Notes: a model not told the origin generated them from the letters alone. Positions 1 through 8,718 are shown, numbered from the stretch's first letter. The stretch: 64,000 nucleotides of DNA from JACIYW01 sp014359745 (GCA_050433985.1 JBNPWE010000010.1:52189-116188), one strand, 5' to 3'. A program made the numbers and translations.

Positions 1-245
1 GTCGAATAAAGCGGAAACATCCGTTCCACGCCTTCGCCAAAGGAAATCTTGCGCACGGTGAACGATGCCGCCAGCGTGCTGCCGCCCTTGCGGCTGATGC
101 AGATGCCTTCGTAGGCCTGCACACGGGTGCGCGTGCCCTCGGTCACCTTGTAGCCGACGCGAATGGTATCGCCCGCGCGGAAATCGGGAATAGCCTTGCC
201 AAGCTCTGCGATCTGCTCGGCTTCCAGTTGTTCGATCAGGTTCAT
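1..245 (-). CDS. rplS: 50S ribosomal protein L19 (partial, C-terminus outside window)
   Basis: About 81 N-terminal residues of bacterial L19 (bL19) are visible; the rest lies before base 1. The start MNLIEQLEAEQ and the stretch RAGDTIRVGYKV, followed by GICISRKGG, are characteristic of bL19, which sits at the 30S/50S interface. It is the last gene of the conserved rpsP-rimM-trmD-rplS order and is transcribed with trmD, 47 bases upstream. A GGA-rich ribosome binding site lies just before the ATG. The identification is secure; only the truncation limits it. Confidence 0.95.
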   Translation of the reverse strand, partial: MNLIEQLEAEQIAELGKAIPDFRAGDTIRVGYKVTEGTRTRVQAYEGICISRKGGSTLAASFTVRKISFGEGVERMFPLYS

Positions 246-292
246 GACCCGTCCTTTCCTAAAGCGCGGTTATTCCGCGGCATGATGCACCC

Positions 293-1129
293 TCATGGCT
301 CTTGGTCTTCATCCGGGTTCCGACCGTGCGCAGCACAGTAAGCCCGCCAGAGGTCAGGGCGGCGTTCTTTTGTCAGCCTTTCGGCCATGTCCCGGCGCCA
401 GTCAGCGATCTTGCCGTGATTGCCGGACAGAAGAACGTCCGGTATCGTGCGGCCCTGCCAGACAGCGGGTTTGGTATAGTGCGGGTGTTCAAGCAGCCCG
501 TCCGAAAATGACTCTTCGGCCAAAGACGCCTGATTCCCAAGCACGCGGGGTATAAGCCGGACCGTCGCGTCAATCAAGGCCTGTGCGGCAATCTCGCCCC
601 CGGTCAGGACAAAATCGCCAAGGCTGATCTCCTCGATGCCGTAATGCTCGATCACCCGTTCATCCACCCCCTCGAAACGCCCGCAAATCAGCGTCACCCC
701 CCGCGCCTGCGCCAGCCGTTGTGCCCGCGCCTGGCACCATGGCTTTCCGCGCGGGGAAAGACAGATCACCGGCCAGTCCCCCCTGTCGGGCGCCCCGACC
801 GCCGCCGCCTCCAGCGCCGCCCCCAGAACGTCGGCGCGCAGCACCATGCCCGCGCCGCCCCCCGCCGGCGTGTCATCGACATTGCGATGGCGCCCCTCGC
901 CAAAGCCGCGCAGATCGATGGTCTCCAGCGCCCAAAGCCCGAGGTCCAGCGCCCGCCCGGTCAGCGACAGGCCCAGCGTGCCCGGAAACGCCTCGGGAAA
1001 CAGGGTGATCACCCGCGCCGTCCAGGCGCCTTGCAGCTGCGGTGTCGGGGTGATCAGCTCGCGCGGCGTGATCGAAGCGCTGATCGCCAGCCGCCCGTGC
1101 GAACGGGCTTTTTTCGCCGATCCGTTCAT
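293..1129 (-). CDS. trmD: tRNA (guanine37-N1)-methyltransferase TrmD
   Basis: TrmD methylates G37 of tRNAs that have G at position 36, which prevents +1 frameshifting. The SPOUT knot region is visible as GDFVLTGGEIAAQALIDA with the upstream CGRFEGVDERV. The chosen ATG gives 278 residues beginning MNGSAKKARSHGR; a basic N-terminal extension of this type is what I expect in Rhodobacteraceae. An in-frame ATG at 1222 would give 309 residues and has a good Shine-Dalgarno (GGAGGGG, 7 bases away), but the added segment is translated from a dispersed repeat. The start is therefore uncertain, the function is not. Confidence 0.93.
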   Translation of the reverse strand: MNGSAKKARSHGRLAISASITPRELITPTPQLQGAWTARVITLFPEAFPGTLGLSLTGRALDLGLWALETIDLRGFGEGRHRNVDDTPAGGGAGMVLRADVLGAALEAAAVGAPDRGDWPVICLSPRGKPWCQARAQRLAQARGVTLICGRFEGVDERVIEHYGIEEISLGDFVLTGGEIAAQALIDATVRLIPRVLGNQASLAEESFSDGLLEHPHYTKPAVWQGRTIPDVLLSGNHGKIADWRRDMAERLTKERRPDLWRAYCAAHGRNPDEDQEP

Positions 1130-1159
1130 CCTCTCGACCGAAATACTCCCGCCGGAGGC
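1127..1159 (-). repeat. Dispersed repeat copy 1 (CCTCCGGCGGGAGTATTT type)
   Basis: The minus strand reads GCCTCCGGCGGGAGTATTTC, then GGTCGAGAGGATG. The same block recurs at 11483, 12812 and 23531 on the plus strand, with diverged copies at 2564 and 16496. Here its last three bases are the probable trmD start codon. Confidence 0.75.
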
Positions 1160-1199
1160 ATCCGCACCCGCCACAGGCGCATCGCGCGGGATGTCGCGC

Positions 1200-1730
1200 T
1201 CATCCACCATCGAACAACCCATCGAACAACCCCTCCGGCGGGTCGGCGATGATCCGGCGTGTTGCCAGATCGACAGTGGGCACCGACGCGCGGGTAAAGG
1301 GCAAAAGCACCGTGTCCTTCAACCCCGGCGCCTGCACTTCCAGCAAATCCCCCGCGCCGTGGTTCAGCACCGCCTGCACCTTGCCCAGCACGGTGCCGCC
1401 GGTATCCAGAACCACCATGCCGATCAGGTCGGCATGGTAGAATTCATCATCCCCCAGCGCGGGCAGACGGTCGCGCCCGGCAAAGAGCCGCGCGCCCTTC
1501 AGCGCGTCGGCCTGTTCCTTGGTGGTCACGCCCGACAGACGGGCGGCCAGCCCGTTGGCAATGGCGCGCGTCAGCGTGACGTCAAAGCTGCGCGCGCCAT
1601 CCTCGGACCAGAGCGGGGCATAGTCGGCAATCGCCTCGGGGTCGGCGCAGAAGCTTTTCAGCCGCACCTCGCCGCGAACCCCGAAGGCCCCGGCGATCGC
1701 GCCCACGCAAACCCTGTCATCCGACGCCAT
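1200..1730 (-). CDS. rimM: Ribosome maturation factor RimM
   Basis: RimM binds ribosomal protein uS19 and assists maturation of the 30S head. The 176-residue protein has the N-terminal barrel signature VGAIAGAFGVRGEVRL and a C-terminal PRC-barrel region (EFYHADLIGM to LLPFTRASVP). The C-terminus carries a 4-residue tandem repeat (GLFDGLFDGG) encoded by a short DNA duplication. It lies 33 bases after rpsP and before trmD in the usual operon. Length is normal. Confidence 0.95.
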   Translation of the reverse strand: MASDDRVCVGAIAGAFGVRGEVRLKSFCADPEAIADYAPLWSEDGARSFDVTLTRAIANGLAARLSGVTTKEQADALKGARLFAGRDRLPALGDDEFYHADLIGMVVLDTGGTVLGKVQAVLNHGAGDLLEVQAPGLKDTVLLPFTRASVPTVDLATRRIIADPPEGLFDGLFDGG

Positions 1731-1763
1731 CGCCCGAACCCCCGAACCGTTCCCCGAACCGCC

Positions 1764-2171
1764 TTATTCGGCAGAGGCCTCTTCAACCGCCGGCTCTGCC
1801 GCGGGGGCAGGGGCAGCCGCTGCTTCGGCCGCGGCGGCGGCCTTGGCGTCTTTTTCCTTGGCGCGCGCGGTGGCTTTCTTGCCGGGAACGCCCTTCTTGG
1901 GGTTCTTGCGTTCGGTTTTGGGCAAGGCGCCAGCCGCTTCAAGCATGCGCTTGACGCGGTCGGTCGGTTCGGCGCCCGTGGCCAGCCAGTGTTGGGTGCG
2001 TTCCAGATCCAGCTTCACCCGGTGCTCGCTGTCCTTGGGCAGCAGGGGGCTGTAGGTGCCCAGCTTTTCCAGAAAGCGGCCATCGCGCGGCATGCGGGCA
2101 TCGGCCACAACGATGGAATAGGTCGGGCGCTTGTTCGAGCCGCCGCGGGCAAGACGGATTTTGGTAGCCAT
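1764..2171 (-). CDS. rpsP: 30S ribosomal protein S16
   Basis: The N-terminal 80 residues match bS16 (MATKIRLARGGSNKRP, YSIVVADARMPRDGRF, LGTYSPLLP). The protein has 135 residues instead of the 80-90 typical of enterics, because of a Lys/Ala/Glu-rich disordered tail (about 85-135), a common alphaproteobacterial feature. It is the first ribosomal gene of the rpsP-rimM-trmD-rplS operon. A GGAGACA Shine-Dalgarno precedes the ATG. Confidence 0.96.
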   Translation of the reverse strand: MATKIRLARGGSNKRPTYSIVVADARMPRDGRFLEKLGTYSPLLPKDSEHRVKLDLERTQHWLATGAEPTDRVKRMLEAAGALPKTERKNPKKGVPGKKATARAKEKDAKAAAAAEAAAAPAPAAEPAVEEASAE

Positions 2172-2235
2172 GTCGTGTCTCCTTGGATTGTCGGGGCGGC
2201 GATGCCGCCCGCCTGGGTCTATTGTCGAAGTTTGT

Positions 2236-2535
2236 CTATTGTTGCAGTTTCTGGTGGTGCCTGATCACTTCAGAGATGATGAAGGTCAGGAATTTCCTGG
2301 CAAATTCCGGATCAAGATCGGCCTCGACAGCCAGCCTTTCCAGCCGGGCGATCTGTTCGCCTTCGCGCGCGGGGTCCGAGGGCGGCAGATCGTGTTCGGC
2401 CTTGAGCCGCCCCACCGCCTGGGTGTGCTTGAACCGCTCGCCCAGCGTGTAGACAAGGATCGCATCGAGCCGGTCGATCGAGGCGCGGTGATCGGCCAGC
2501 AGCCGGGCGGCGCGGGTGGTTGCGTCAGTGGTCAT
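2236..2535 (-). CDS. Chorismate mutase, AroQ (type II) class
   Basis: This 99-residue all-helical protein converts chorismate to prephenate, the first committed step to phenylalanine and tyrosine. The segments RASIDRLDAILVYTLGERF and HTQAVGRLKAEHDLPPSDPAREGE match the AroQ fold, with Arg and Lys residues expected to line the active site. The ATG at 2535 gives the family length; a longer upstream frame is out of character. It lies between ffh/GNAT and rpsP, as in related genomes. The enzyme class is clear; pheA-type regulatory domains are absent, so it is a stand-alone mutase. Confidence 0.88.
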   Translation of the reverse strand: MTTDATTRAARLLADHRASIDRLDAILVYTLGERFKHTQAVGRLKAEHDLPPSDPAREGEQIARLERLAVEADLDPEFARKFLTFIISEVIRHHQKLQQ

Positions 2536-2563
2536 TGGCGGGGTTCCTGCGCCCGTGGTGGCC

Positions 2564-2590
2564 GGGATGAGTATTTTGGCCAAGATGAAA
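2564..2590 (+). repeat. Diverged dispersed repeat (GAGTATTTTGGCCAAGATGAAA)
   Basis: GGGATGAGTATTTTGG then CCAAGATGAAA lies between the acetyltransferase and chorismate mutase genes. It matches the 3-prime half of the dispersed repeat and is read in reverse at 16496-16530. Confidence 0.5.
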
Positions 2591-2599
2591 TGGGGTGGG

Positions 2600-3172
2600 T
2601 CACGCGCATCCCTCCGGGGCGGGGTGGCGATAGACGATATGCGGGTCGCCGTCGTGATGGCGTGCGTGCGGATCGGGGCGCGCGCCCAGCCGGGATGCCA
2701 GCGCGATGGACCGGGCATTGCCCGGCGCGATATAGCTGACGGCGGTGCGCCAGCCCAATGTGTGATAGGCAAATCGCCGGGCGGCACTTGCCGCCTCATG
2801 CATCAGGCCGCGCCCCTCATGGGCCGGATCCCACATCATCCATGAAATCTCCGGCTCTGGCCAGCCTTCGGGGAACCACGGGCCGGTCAGGCCAATGGCG
2901 GCTTCGGGTGCCTTTGGCGCGATCACAAAGGGGCCATAGCCGCGCAAGGCCCAGTGGCCGATGATGGTACCAAGAAGGCGCCAGGCGGTTTCCCGGTTGA
3001 TCGGGCCGCCCACGGCGACCGAGCGGTCAGAGGCGTAAAACCGTGCGCAGGCGTCGAAATCCTCGGGGGCTGCAACGCGCAGCACCAACCTGTCGGTGGT
3101 GATCACCGGCGGCCAGGCGGCTGCTGGCGCGTTGTGCCGGTGATCGCGGCGGCGAAAGAGGGCGCGCATCAT
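2600..3172 (-). CDS. GNAT family N-acetyltransferase (RimJ/RimL-like)
   Basis: A 190-residue acetyl-CoA-dependent N-acyltransferase. It starts the domain with ITTDRLVLRVAAPEDFDA, has the acetyl-CoA loop region HEGRGLMHEAASAARRF (consensus RxGxG/A) and ends with NARSIALASRLGARPD, the usual C-terminal GNAT signature. The acceptor substrate cannot be read from sequence; the RimJ/RimL group includes ribosomal protein and small-molecule acetylases. It is co-directional with ffh upstream and chorismate mutase downstream. Confidence 0.85.
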   Translation of the reverse strand: MMRALFRRRDHRHNAPAAAWPPVITTDRLVLRVAAPEDFDACARFYASDRSVAVGGPINRETAWRLLGTIIGHWALRGYGPFVIAPKAPEAAIGLTGPWFPEGWPEPEISWMMWDPAHEGRGLMHEAASAARRFAYHTLGWRTAVSYIAPGNARSIALASRLGARPDPHARHHDGDPHIVYRHPAPEGCA

Positions 3173-3305
3173 CGTGCGGTTCCCGGTTTGCCGAGATCAT
3201 TACGGGCATCATTACGGGCAAGATGCCGCGCGCCGCGAAGGGCGGTTATGCCCGACAGGCGCGCGCAGGGCGCCAGCCCCGTTGACATGCGCATCGCGGC
3301 CCCGG

Positions 3306-4790
3306 TCATTTCTTCTTGCCCAGGCCCGACAGGCCGGGCGGCAGCGACAGGCCGCCGCCCGCGCCGGGGAAACCGCCGGGAAAGCCGCCGGGCATCTTGG
3401 GGGGCAGGCCCGCGCCCGCATCCATCCCCGGCATGCCGCCCTTGCCAAAGAGCGCGCCAAGACCGCCGCGCATCAGGCCCTTCTTGCCAAGCTTGCCCAT
3501 CTTCTTCATCATGTCGGCCATCTGCCGGTGCATCTTGATCAGCTTGTTCAGATCCGACACCTCAAGCCCCGCACCCGCAGCGATGCGTTTCTTGCGGCTG
3601 GCCTGCAACAGGTCAGGATTGGCGCGTTCGCGTTTGGTCATCGAATTTATCAGCGCGACCTGGTGGCGCAGCATCTTGTCATCGAACCCGGCGTCGGCCA
3701 CCTGTTTTTGCATCTTGCCCATGCCGGGCATCATGCCCATCAGGCCGGACATCCCGCCCATCTTCTGCATCTGTTCAAGCTGGCTGCGCAGGTCGTTCAT
3801 GTTGAACTGACCCTTCTGGAACCGCTTCATCATCCGTTCGGCCTGTTCGGCCTCAAGCGTTTCCTGCGCCTTTTCCACGAGCGCCACGATATCGCCCATG
3901 CCCAGGATACGGCCCGCGATGCGATCGGGTTCGAACGTTTCCAGCGCGTCCATCTTTTCGCCAAGGCCGACAAAGCGGATCGGCTTGCCGGTGACGGCGC
4001 GCATCGAAAGCGCCGCCCCGCCGCGCCCGTCGCCATCCATCCGCGTCAGCACCACGCCGGTGATGCCGACCTTGCCGTTGAATTCGGTGGCCACGTTGAC
4101 CGCGTCCTGCCCGGTCAGCCCGTCGACCACCAGCAGGGTTTCGCGGGGCTGGGCGATGTCGCGCACCGCCTGCACCTCGTCCATCAGCACATCGTCGATA
4201 TGCAGCCGCCCGGCTGTATCAAGGATATAGACGTCATAGCCGCCCAGCTCCGCCTGCGTTTTCGCGCGTTTGGCGATCTGCACGGCGGTTTCGCCCTTGA
4301 CGATGGGCAGCGTGTCAACGCCCACCTGGCGGCCAAGGATGGCAAGTTGTTCCATCGCGGCGGGGCGGTTGGTGTCAAGACTGGCCAGCAGCACGCGCTT
4401 GCCGTCGCGGTCTTTCAGGCGTTTGGCGATCTTGGCGGTGGTGGTGGTCTTGCCCGAGCCTTGCAGACCCACCATCAGCACCGGGGCGGGCGGGTTGTCG
4501 ATCTTCAGCGCGCCGGGATCGCCTTCGCCGCGCAGGGTGGCGATCAGTTCGTCATGGACGATCTTGACGACCTGCTGGCCCGGCGTGATCGATTTCGTCA
4601 CCGCCTGCCCGGTGGCCTTGTCCTGCACGCGCTTGATGAAATCGCGCGCGACGGGCAGCGACACGTCGGCCTCGAGCAATGCCACGCGCACCTCGCGCAG
4701 CGCGGTGGCCACATCCGCATCCGACAGCGCGCCCTGCCGCGTCAGCCGGTCAAAGACGCCCGAAAGGCGTTCGGACAGGTTCTCGAACAT
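3306..4790 (-). CDS. ffh: Signal recognition particle protein Ffh
   Basis: Ffh binds 4.5S RNA and signal sequences of nascent membrane proteins and delivers them to FtsY. The 494-residue protein has the N domain (MFENLSERLSGVFDRL), the GTPase P loop GLQGSGKT at 108-115, DTAGRLHID, and a methionine-rich M domain (MSGLMGMMPGMGKMQ), followed by a Gly/Pro/Met-rich tail. The ATG at 4790 was chosen because upstream in-frame sequence is not Ffh-like. It heads the minus-strand group leading to rpsP. Confidence 0.97.
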   Translation of the reverse strand: MFENLSERLSGVFDRLTRQGALSDADVATALREVRVALLEADVSLPVARDFIKRVQDKATGQAVTKSITPGQQVVKIVHDELIATLRGEGDPGALKIDNPPAPVLMVGLQGSGKTTTTAKIAKRLKDRDGKRVLLASLDTNRPAAMEQLAILGRQVGVDTLPIVKGETAVQIAKRAKTQAELGGYDVYILDTAGRLHIDDVLMDEVQAVRDIAQPRETLLVVDGLTGQDAVNVATEFNGKVGITGVVLTRMDGDGRGGAALSMRAVTGKPIRFVGLGEKMDALETFEPDRIAGRILGMGDIVALVEKAQETLEAEQAERMMKRFQKGQFNMNDLRSQLEQMQKMGGMSGLMGMMPGMGKMQKQVADAGFDDKMLRHQVALINSMTKRERANPDLLQASRKKRIAAGAGLEVSDLNKLIKMHRQMADMMKKMGKLGKKGLMRGGLGALFGKGGMPGMDAGAGLPPKMPGGFPGGFPGAGGGLSLPPGLSGLGKKK

Positions 4791-5191
4791 CGCGCGCCCT
4801 CCTGACGGTCGCGGCCCCAAGGGGGCGGTTGAAACGACAATCGCACCCGTGGGCGCAACGCGCTGACGGATGGCGATCCCCGCATAAGCAGGGACCGGAA
4901 GCGATGGGGCTTCCGGGGATTGGATGGGGGCGTACAGGGTTCGGAGAGAAAGGTCAAGGCGGCCGATCGGCCGAGGTGCCGATGGCTGGACCAGGGGGGG
5001 CCGCGATGCGCGCATTATCACGCTTTACGTCGTTGAAATCACAGCGCCGTGATGGTAGCCTGTTGTCGGCCTTCAATTACCGGAAGTAACCGTGTGCGAG
5101 TGACATTTTACAGAATACAGAATATTGGGTGCCGGGATGGTGCGGCCAGACTTTGCAAAACAAAGCCAGTGTGCTTGCAGGAGAAACAGTT
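4791..5191. other. Divergent intergenic region, ffh / RTX gene
   Basis: This 401-base region separates ffh (minus) from the RTX gene (plus) and should hold both promoters. It contains a nested inverted repeat at about 4875-4919 (outer ATCCCC/GGGGAT, inner GGAAGC/GCTTCC) in the probable ffh leader and a small palindrome, ATCACAGCGCCGTGAT, at 5038-5053. The RTX-proximal 100 bases are AT-richer. A Shine-Dalgarno GGAG lies 8 bases before the RTX ATG at 5192. No gene is seen. Confidence 0.5.
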
Positions 5192-7552
5192 ATGTCTCAA
5201 TTTACGTTAACCGGTGTTCAGGTCACCTTTGACGACCTGCTTGGCGAGGACAATACCGTCGCCGTGGCGCCGACCACGCTGGCGATCACCATGCCGGACG
5301 GGCAGAGCACCTTCAGCTACTCGCTTTTGCCGCAGCAACCCGGCGACGATTTCATCCCGGTCGACCTCCAGATCGCCGATATCGCGACGACCCTTGACGG
5401 CGTGACGTTTGGCGATACCGGGCCGACCGAGGTGAGCGTGTTCGAAGTCGTCTGGGGGGGCGGCAATCGCTCGGTCGTGCTCGACCTGTTCTTTGATCAG
5501 GGGGACACCATCGGGATCGACCATTTCTTCCCGATCGGCGGCACGCCGCTGCCTGCGATCAACACGGTGGCCGACTTCCAGGCCTTCGAGCAGTCGATCA
5601 CGGGTTTCAACGTCCCCACAGGCGCGTTCGCGCCGGGGCAGGACATCGCGCTTGAATCGCTGGCGGGCGTTGTGGTGGATGACACCCCGATTGGTGGCGG
5701 CGATGCTGACGGGTTCCCGGTTGATTTCGGCTTTGGGCTGGCGGACCCGGCCGCTGCCGGGCAGATCCAGAATTTCGTGCCGGGTGACGGATCGGTCACC
5801 ATTGAGAACGCCACCTATACCGGCGCGCCGGAAGCGATCCGGCTGCTGCCGGACGGCCATACCATCGACGGGCCGGGTGCGCAGGATGTGTCAATCGGGC
5901 GGGGTATCTTCCTGACCTCGGGCGGCGGGCCAGGCACGTCGAACACGCAAACCGGGTTCTCGGTCTCGCGCAGCACAGCGGGCGACGCCGATCTTGATGC
6001 AGCGGCGGAGGCGGCCTTTGGCGGCGCAGGAACGACTCGTGATGCCGCAGTTGTGGAATTCACCTTCCAGAACGCGCCCTCGCTTGGCTTTGACACGGTC
6101 AGCTTCGACGTCGTGTTCGGATCGGATGAATTCCCGGAATTTTCGAACTCAACCTTCGTGGACATCGCGGCGGTTTTTGTGAACGATGTGAACTATGCGC
6201 TGTTCAACGGCCAGCAGAACCAGCCGCTGTCGGTGATCGACGCCAACATTTCGGTGGGCAATTTCCTCGACAACCAAGGCGAGCAATGGGCGACGGAATA
6301 TGACGGTTTTTCGCCGCGGCTGACCATTCTTGCCCCGGTCGTCGCGGGAACTAACACGATGAAGATCGGGGTGGCCGATACCGGTGACACGATCCTCGAT
6401 TCGGGCCTGTTCATCAGCAACATGAAGCTTCTGTCAGGCGGTGGTTCGGGGGTGTTCACGCCGGTGGTCGGCACCTCGGGCGATGACACGCTGCAAGGGT
6501 CGGACGCGCCAGAACTCTTTACCGTCACCGCGGGCAACAACAAGATCCTTCCCGGTCTTGGCAATGACGTGATGAACCTTGGCTTCGGAAGCGATGAAAT
6601 CCTTGGCTCGCTTGAAGACCTGAACGGTGATCTTGTCAACATCTTCGGCACTGGCGACCTGTTGACGATCCTTGGGCAGGTGCTCGACCCGTCGCAGATC
6701 AAGGTCACGCAGGGTTCGGCGATCATCGATATCGACAGCGACAACAACGGCACCTCCGACAGTACCGTCAAGCTGAGCGGCGAGTTCCAGAATGCCGACC
6801 TGGTGCTGAGCAATGAGGGCGGCAATACCACGCTGGCGTTCAACGGCGCGCAATTGGACGGCGATACAGGGGCGGATGATTTGCAGGGTACATCGCTCAA
6901 CGATCGTTTGCGCGGGTTCGCCGGTAATGACACGCTCAACGGCAGCGACGGCGCGGATACGTTGAACGGCGGCGATGGCGATGACGAGATCTTTGGCGGC
7001 GACACCGCGGCGGATCTGCGCGATGTGGTCTTTGGCGGCGCGGGCAACGACATGGTCGACGGCGGCGCGGGCAATGACGACATCAACGGGATGGACGGCA
7101 ATGACACCCTTGTGGGCGGCTTTGGCGAAGACACCGTTGTGGGCGGCGACGGCAATGACGCGATCAGCGGCGGTGCGTTTTCGGATCTGCTCTTTGGCAA
7201 TGCCGGGGATGATTTCATCAACGGCGCTTTCGGGTCTGACCGGGTGAACGGCGGGGCCGGGGCCGACAAGTTTTTCCACGTCGGCATCCTTGATCACGGC
7301 AGCGACTGGATTCAGGATTTCAGCCATGCAGAGGGCGATGTCCTGCTGTTCGGGAATGCCGGGGCCACTGCCGATCAGTTCCAGATCAATTTCGCCAACA
7401 CCGAGAACGCCGGGGACGCGGCGGTGCAGGAAGCCTTTGTGATCTACAAGCCAACCGAACAGATCATCTGGGCGCTGGTCGATGGCGGTGCGCAAACCTC
7501 GATCAACCTGCAGATCACGGGATCAACCGATACCTTCGATCTGATGGCCTGA
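5192..7552 (+). CDS. RTX-repeat protein with choice-of-anchor-L-like domain, probable type I secretion substrate
   Basis: A 786-residue acidic protein without an N-terminal signal peptide. Residues about 203-416 resemble the choice-of-anchor L domain (VVFGSDEFPEFSNSTF, VFVNDVNYALFNG, DTILDSGLFISNMKLL). Residues about 550-700 contain hemolysin-type calcium-binding nonapeptides such as GGDGDDEIFGG, GGAGNDMVDGG and GGDGNDAISGG. The C-terminus (INLQITGSTDTFDLMA) looks like an uncleaved type I secretion signal. It is probably exported in one step and folds on calcium. No ABC/MFP exporter genes are nearby, so the transporter is elsewhere. A GGAG site supports the start. Its role (adhesin, S-layer or biofilm protein) cannot be decided. 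Confidence 0.85.
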   Translation: MSQFTLTGVQVTFDDLLGEDNTVAVAPTTLAITMPDGQSTFSYSLLPQQPGDDFIPVDLQIADIATTLDGVTFGDTGPTEVSVFEVVWGGGNRSVVLDLFFDQGDTIGIDHFFPIGGTPLPAINTVADFQAFEQSITGFNVPTGAFAPGQDIALESLAGVVVDDTPIGGGDADGFPVDFGFGLADPAAAGQIQNFVPGDGSVTIENATYTGAPEAIRLLPDGHTIDGPGAQDVSIGRGIFLTSGGGPGTSNTQTGFSVSRSTAGDADLDAAAEAAFGGAGTTRDAAVVEFTFQNAPSLGFDTVSFDVVFGSDEFPEFSNSTFVDIAAVFVNDVNYALFNGQQNQPLSVIDANISVGNFLDNQGEQWATEYDGFSPRLTILAPVVAGTNTMKIGVADTGDTILDSGLFISNMKLLSGGGSGVFTPVVGTSGDDTLQGSDAPELFTVTAGNNKILPGLGNDVMNLGFGSDEILGSLEDLNGDLVNIFGTGDLLTILGQVLDPSQIKVTQGSAIIDIDSDNNGTSDSTVKLSGEFQNADLVLSNEGGNTTLAFNGAQLDGDTGADDLQGTSLNDRLRGFAGNDTLNGSDGADTLNGGDGDDEIFGGDTAADLRDVVFGGAGNDMVDGGAGNDDINGMDGNDTLVGGFGEDTVVGGDGNDAISGGAFSDLLFGNAGDDFINGAFGSDRVNGGAGADKFFHVGILDHGSDWIQDFSHAEGDVLLFGNAGATADQFQINFANTENAGDAAVQEAFVIYKPTEQIIWALVDGGAQTSINLQITGSTDTFDLMA

Positions 7553-7582
7553 ACGGGCGGCCTTTCTGGGCGGCCTTCATGC

Positions 7583-7613
7583 GCGGGGCCGGGGCGAATT
7601 TCCCCGGCCCCGC
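7583..7613 (+). terminator. GC-rich hairpin after RTX gene
   Basis: A 12-bp perfect stem (GCGGGGCCGGGG with CCCCGGCCCCGC) and 7-base loop lies 30 bases after the RTX stop. There is no strong T tract, so it is a probable rather than a classical terminator. Confidence 0.6.
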
Positions 7614-7754
7614 CTTGCATTTCCGGCACAGATAAGGTTCACCTTTCGCGCGCATGGGCGCGAACGTCGACCGATATCCTGATCTGCGGAACTATCGGCA
7701 GGACTATCTGCGGAACTGGCCCGAGCGCATTGAAAAATCGATAGGGGCGGGCGG

Positions 7755-8669
7755 ATGAGCGTTGACAACTGGGACGAGATAAGGACCGCATATCACGTTG
7801 CGCGCCTAGGCACCGTCTCTGGCGCGGCCGAGGCGCTGGGTGTGCACCATGCCACCGTTATCCGGCATATCGACGCGCTGGAAAAACGGCTGGAGGCCAA
7901 GCTGTTTCAGCGCCACGCGCGCGGCTATACCGCGACCGAGGCGGGCGAAGACCTGTTGAAGGTCGCGCAGGCCACCGATGATCAGTTCACGCAATTGTCG
8001 GGCCGGATCAAGGGGCAGGGCAAGGCCGTTACCGGCGATCTGATCCTGACGACCATTCCCGGCCTGTCGCCGGTGCTGATCCCCTGCCTTGCCCGGTTTC
8101 AGGCGGCGCATCAGGGGCTTGTGGTGCACCTGCTGACCGACAACCGCGTCTATCGTCTGCAATACGGCGAGGCGCATGTGGCGATCCGTGCGGGGGCGCA
8201 GCCCGATGAACCCGATAACGTGGTGCAGCCCTTCATGGTGCAGCGGTTCGGGCTTTATGCATCCAAATCCTATGCTGCGGCGCATGGGCTGCCTGCGGGC
8301 ATCGACGATCTTGCCGGGCATCGCTTTGTCGGCGCCAGCAGCGAGCAGGCGCGCGCGCCCTTTCACCGCTGGCTGCGAGACACGGTGCCCGACACCGCGA
8401 TTACCTTTCGCGGCAACGAGATGCGCGCCCTGCACCAGGCGGTGCGGGCGGGGGCGGGGATCGGGTTTGTCAGCCAGATGGTGGCGGCCAATGACCCCGA
8501 CCTGATAGAGGCAATGGCGCCGCTTGATGTCTGGCACACGCCGCTGTGGCTGGTGACCCATGTTGATCTGCACCGCACCACAAAGGTGCAGACCTTTCTG
8601 TCATTCCTGAAAGACGCGGCCACAACGATGTTTCCCGACTCGTGCAAGGACATGGCCGCACAGGATTGA
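7755..8669 (+). CDS. LysR family transcriptional regulator
   Basis: A 304-residue regulator. The N-terminal winged helix-turn-helix (about 8-66) includes AYHVARLGTVSGAAEALGVH and HVTVIRHIDALEKRLEAKLF-like recognition residues; the C-terminal two-thirds is the periplasmic-binding-protein-like inducer domain. It lies 49 bases before an EamA-type exporter gene on the same strand and probably controls it or shares its signal. The effector cannot be inferred. Confidence 0.9.
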   Translation: MSVDNWDEIRTAYHVARLGTVSGAAEALGVHHATVIRHIDALEKRLEAKLFQRHARGYTATEAGEDLLKVAQATDDQFTQLSGRIKGQGKAVTGDLILTTIPGLSPVLIPCLARFQAAHQGLVVHLLTDNRVYRLQYGEAHVAIRAGAQPDEPDNVVQPFMVQRFGLYASKSYAAAHGLPAGIDDLAGHRFVGASSEQARAPFHRWLRDTVPDTAITFRGNEMRALHQAVRAGAGIGFVSQMVAANDPDLIEAMAPLDVWHTPLWLVTHVDLHRTTKVQTFLSFLKDAATTMFPDSCKDMAAQD

Positions 8670-8718
8670 CGGGCCGGATCATGGCTTCGGTCAGCACATA
8701 TTTCCCGAAAGTTTCCCG

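Noticed and set aside
846..2264. A 472-codon plus-strand open frame opposite trmD, rimM and rpsP
   Set aside because: It runs antisense to three unmistakable genes, its translation is low-complexity Arg/Gly/Pro, and it reflects high-GC codon structure.
3190..3225. Tandem ATCATTACGGGC units between the GNAT gene and ffh
   Set aside because: Only two copies of 12 bases; too short to call anything but a chance or slippage duplication.
3174..4805. A 543-codon plus-strand open frame opposite ffh
   Set aside because: It is the antisense shadow of ffh; no family motif and a His/Leu/Ala-biased composition.
4860..4930. Possible SRP (4.5S) RNA near ffh
   Set aside because: GGACCGGAAGCGATGGGG faintly resembles the SRP RNA tetraloop region, but the conserved CAGGYCCGGAAGGAAGCAGCC core is not matched.
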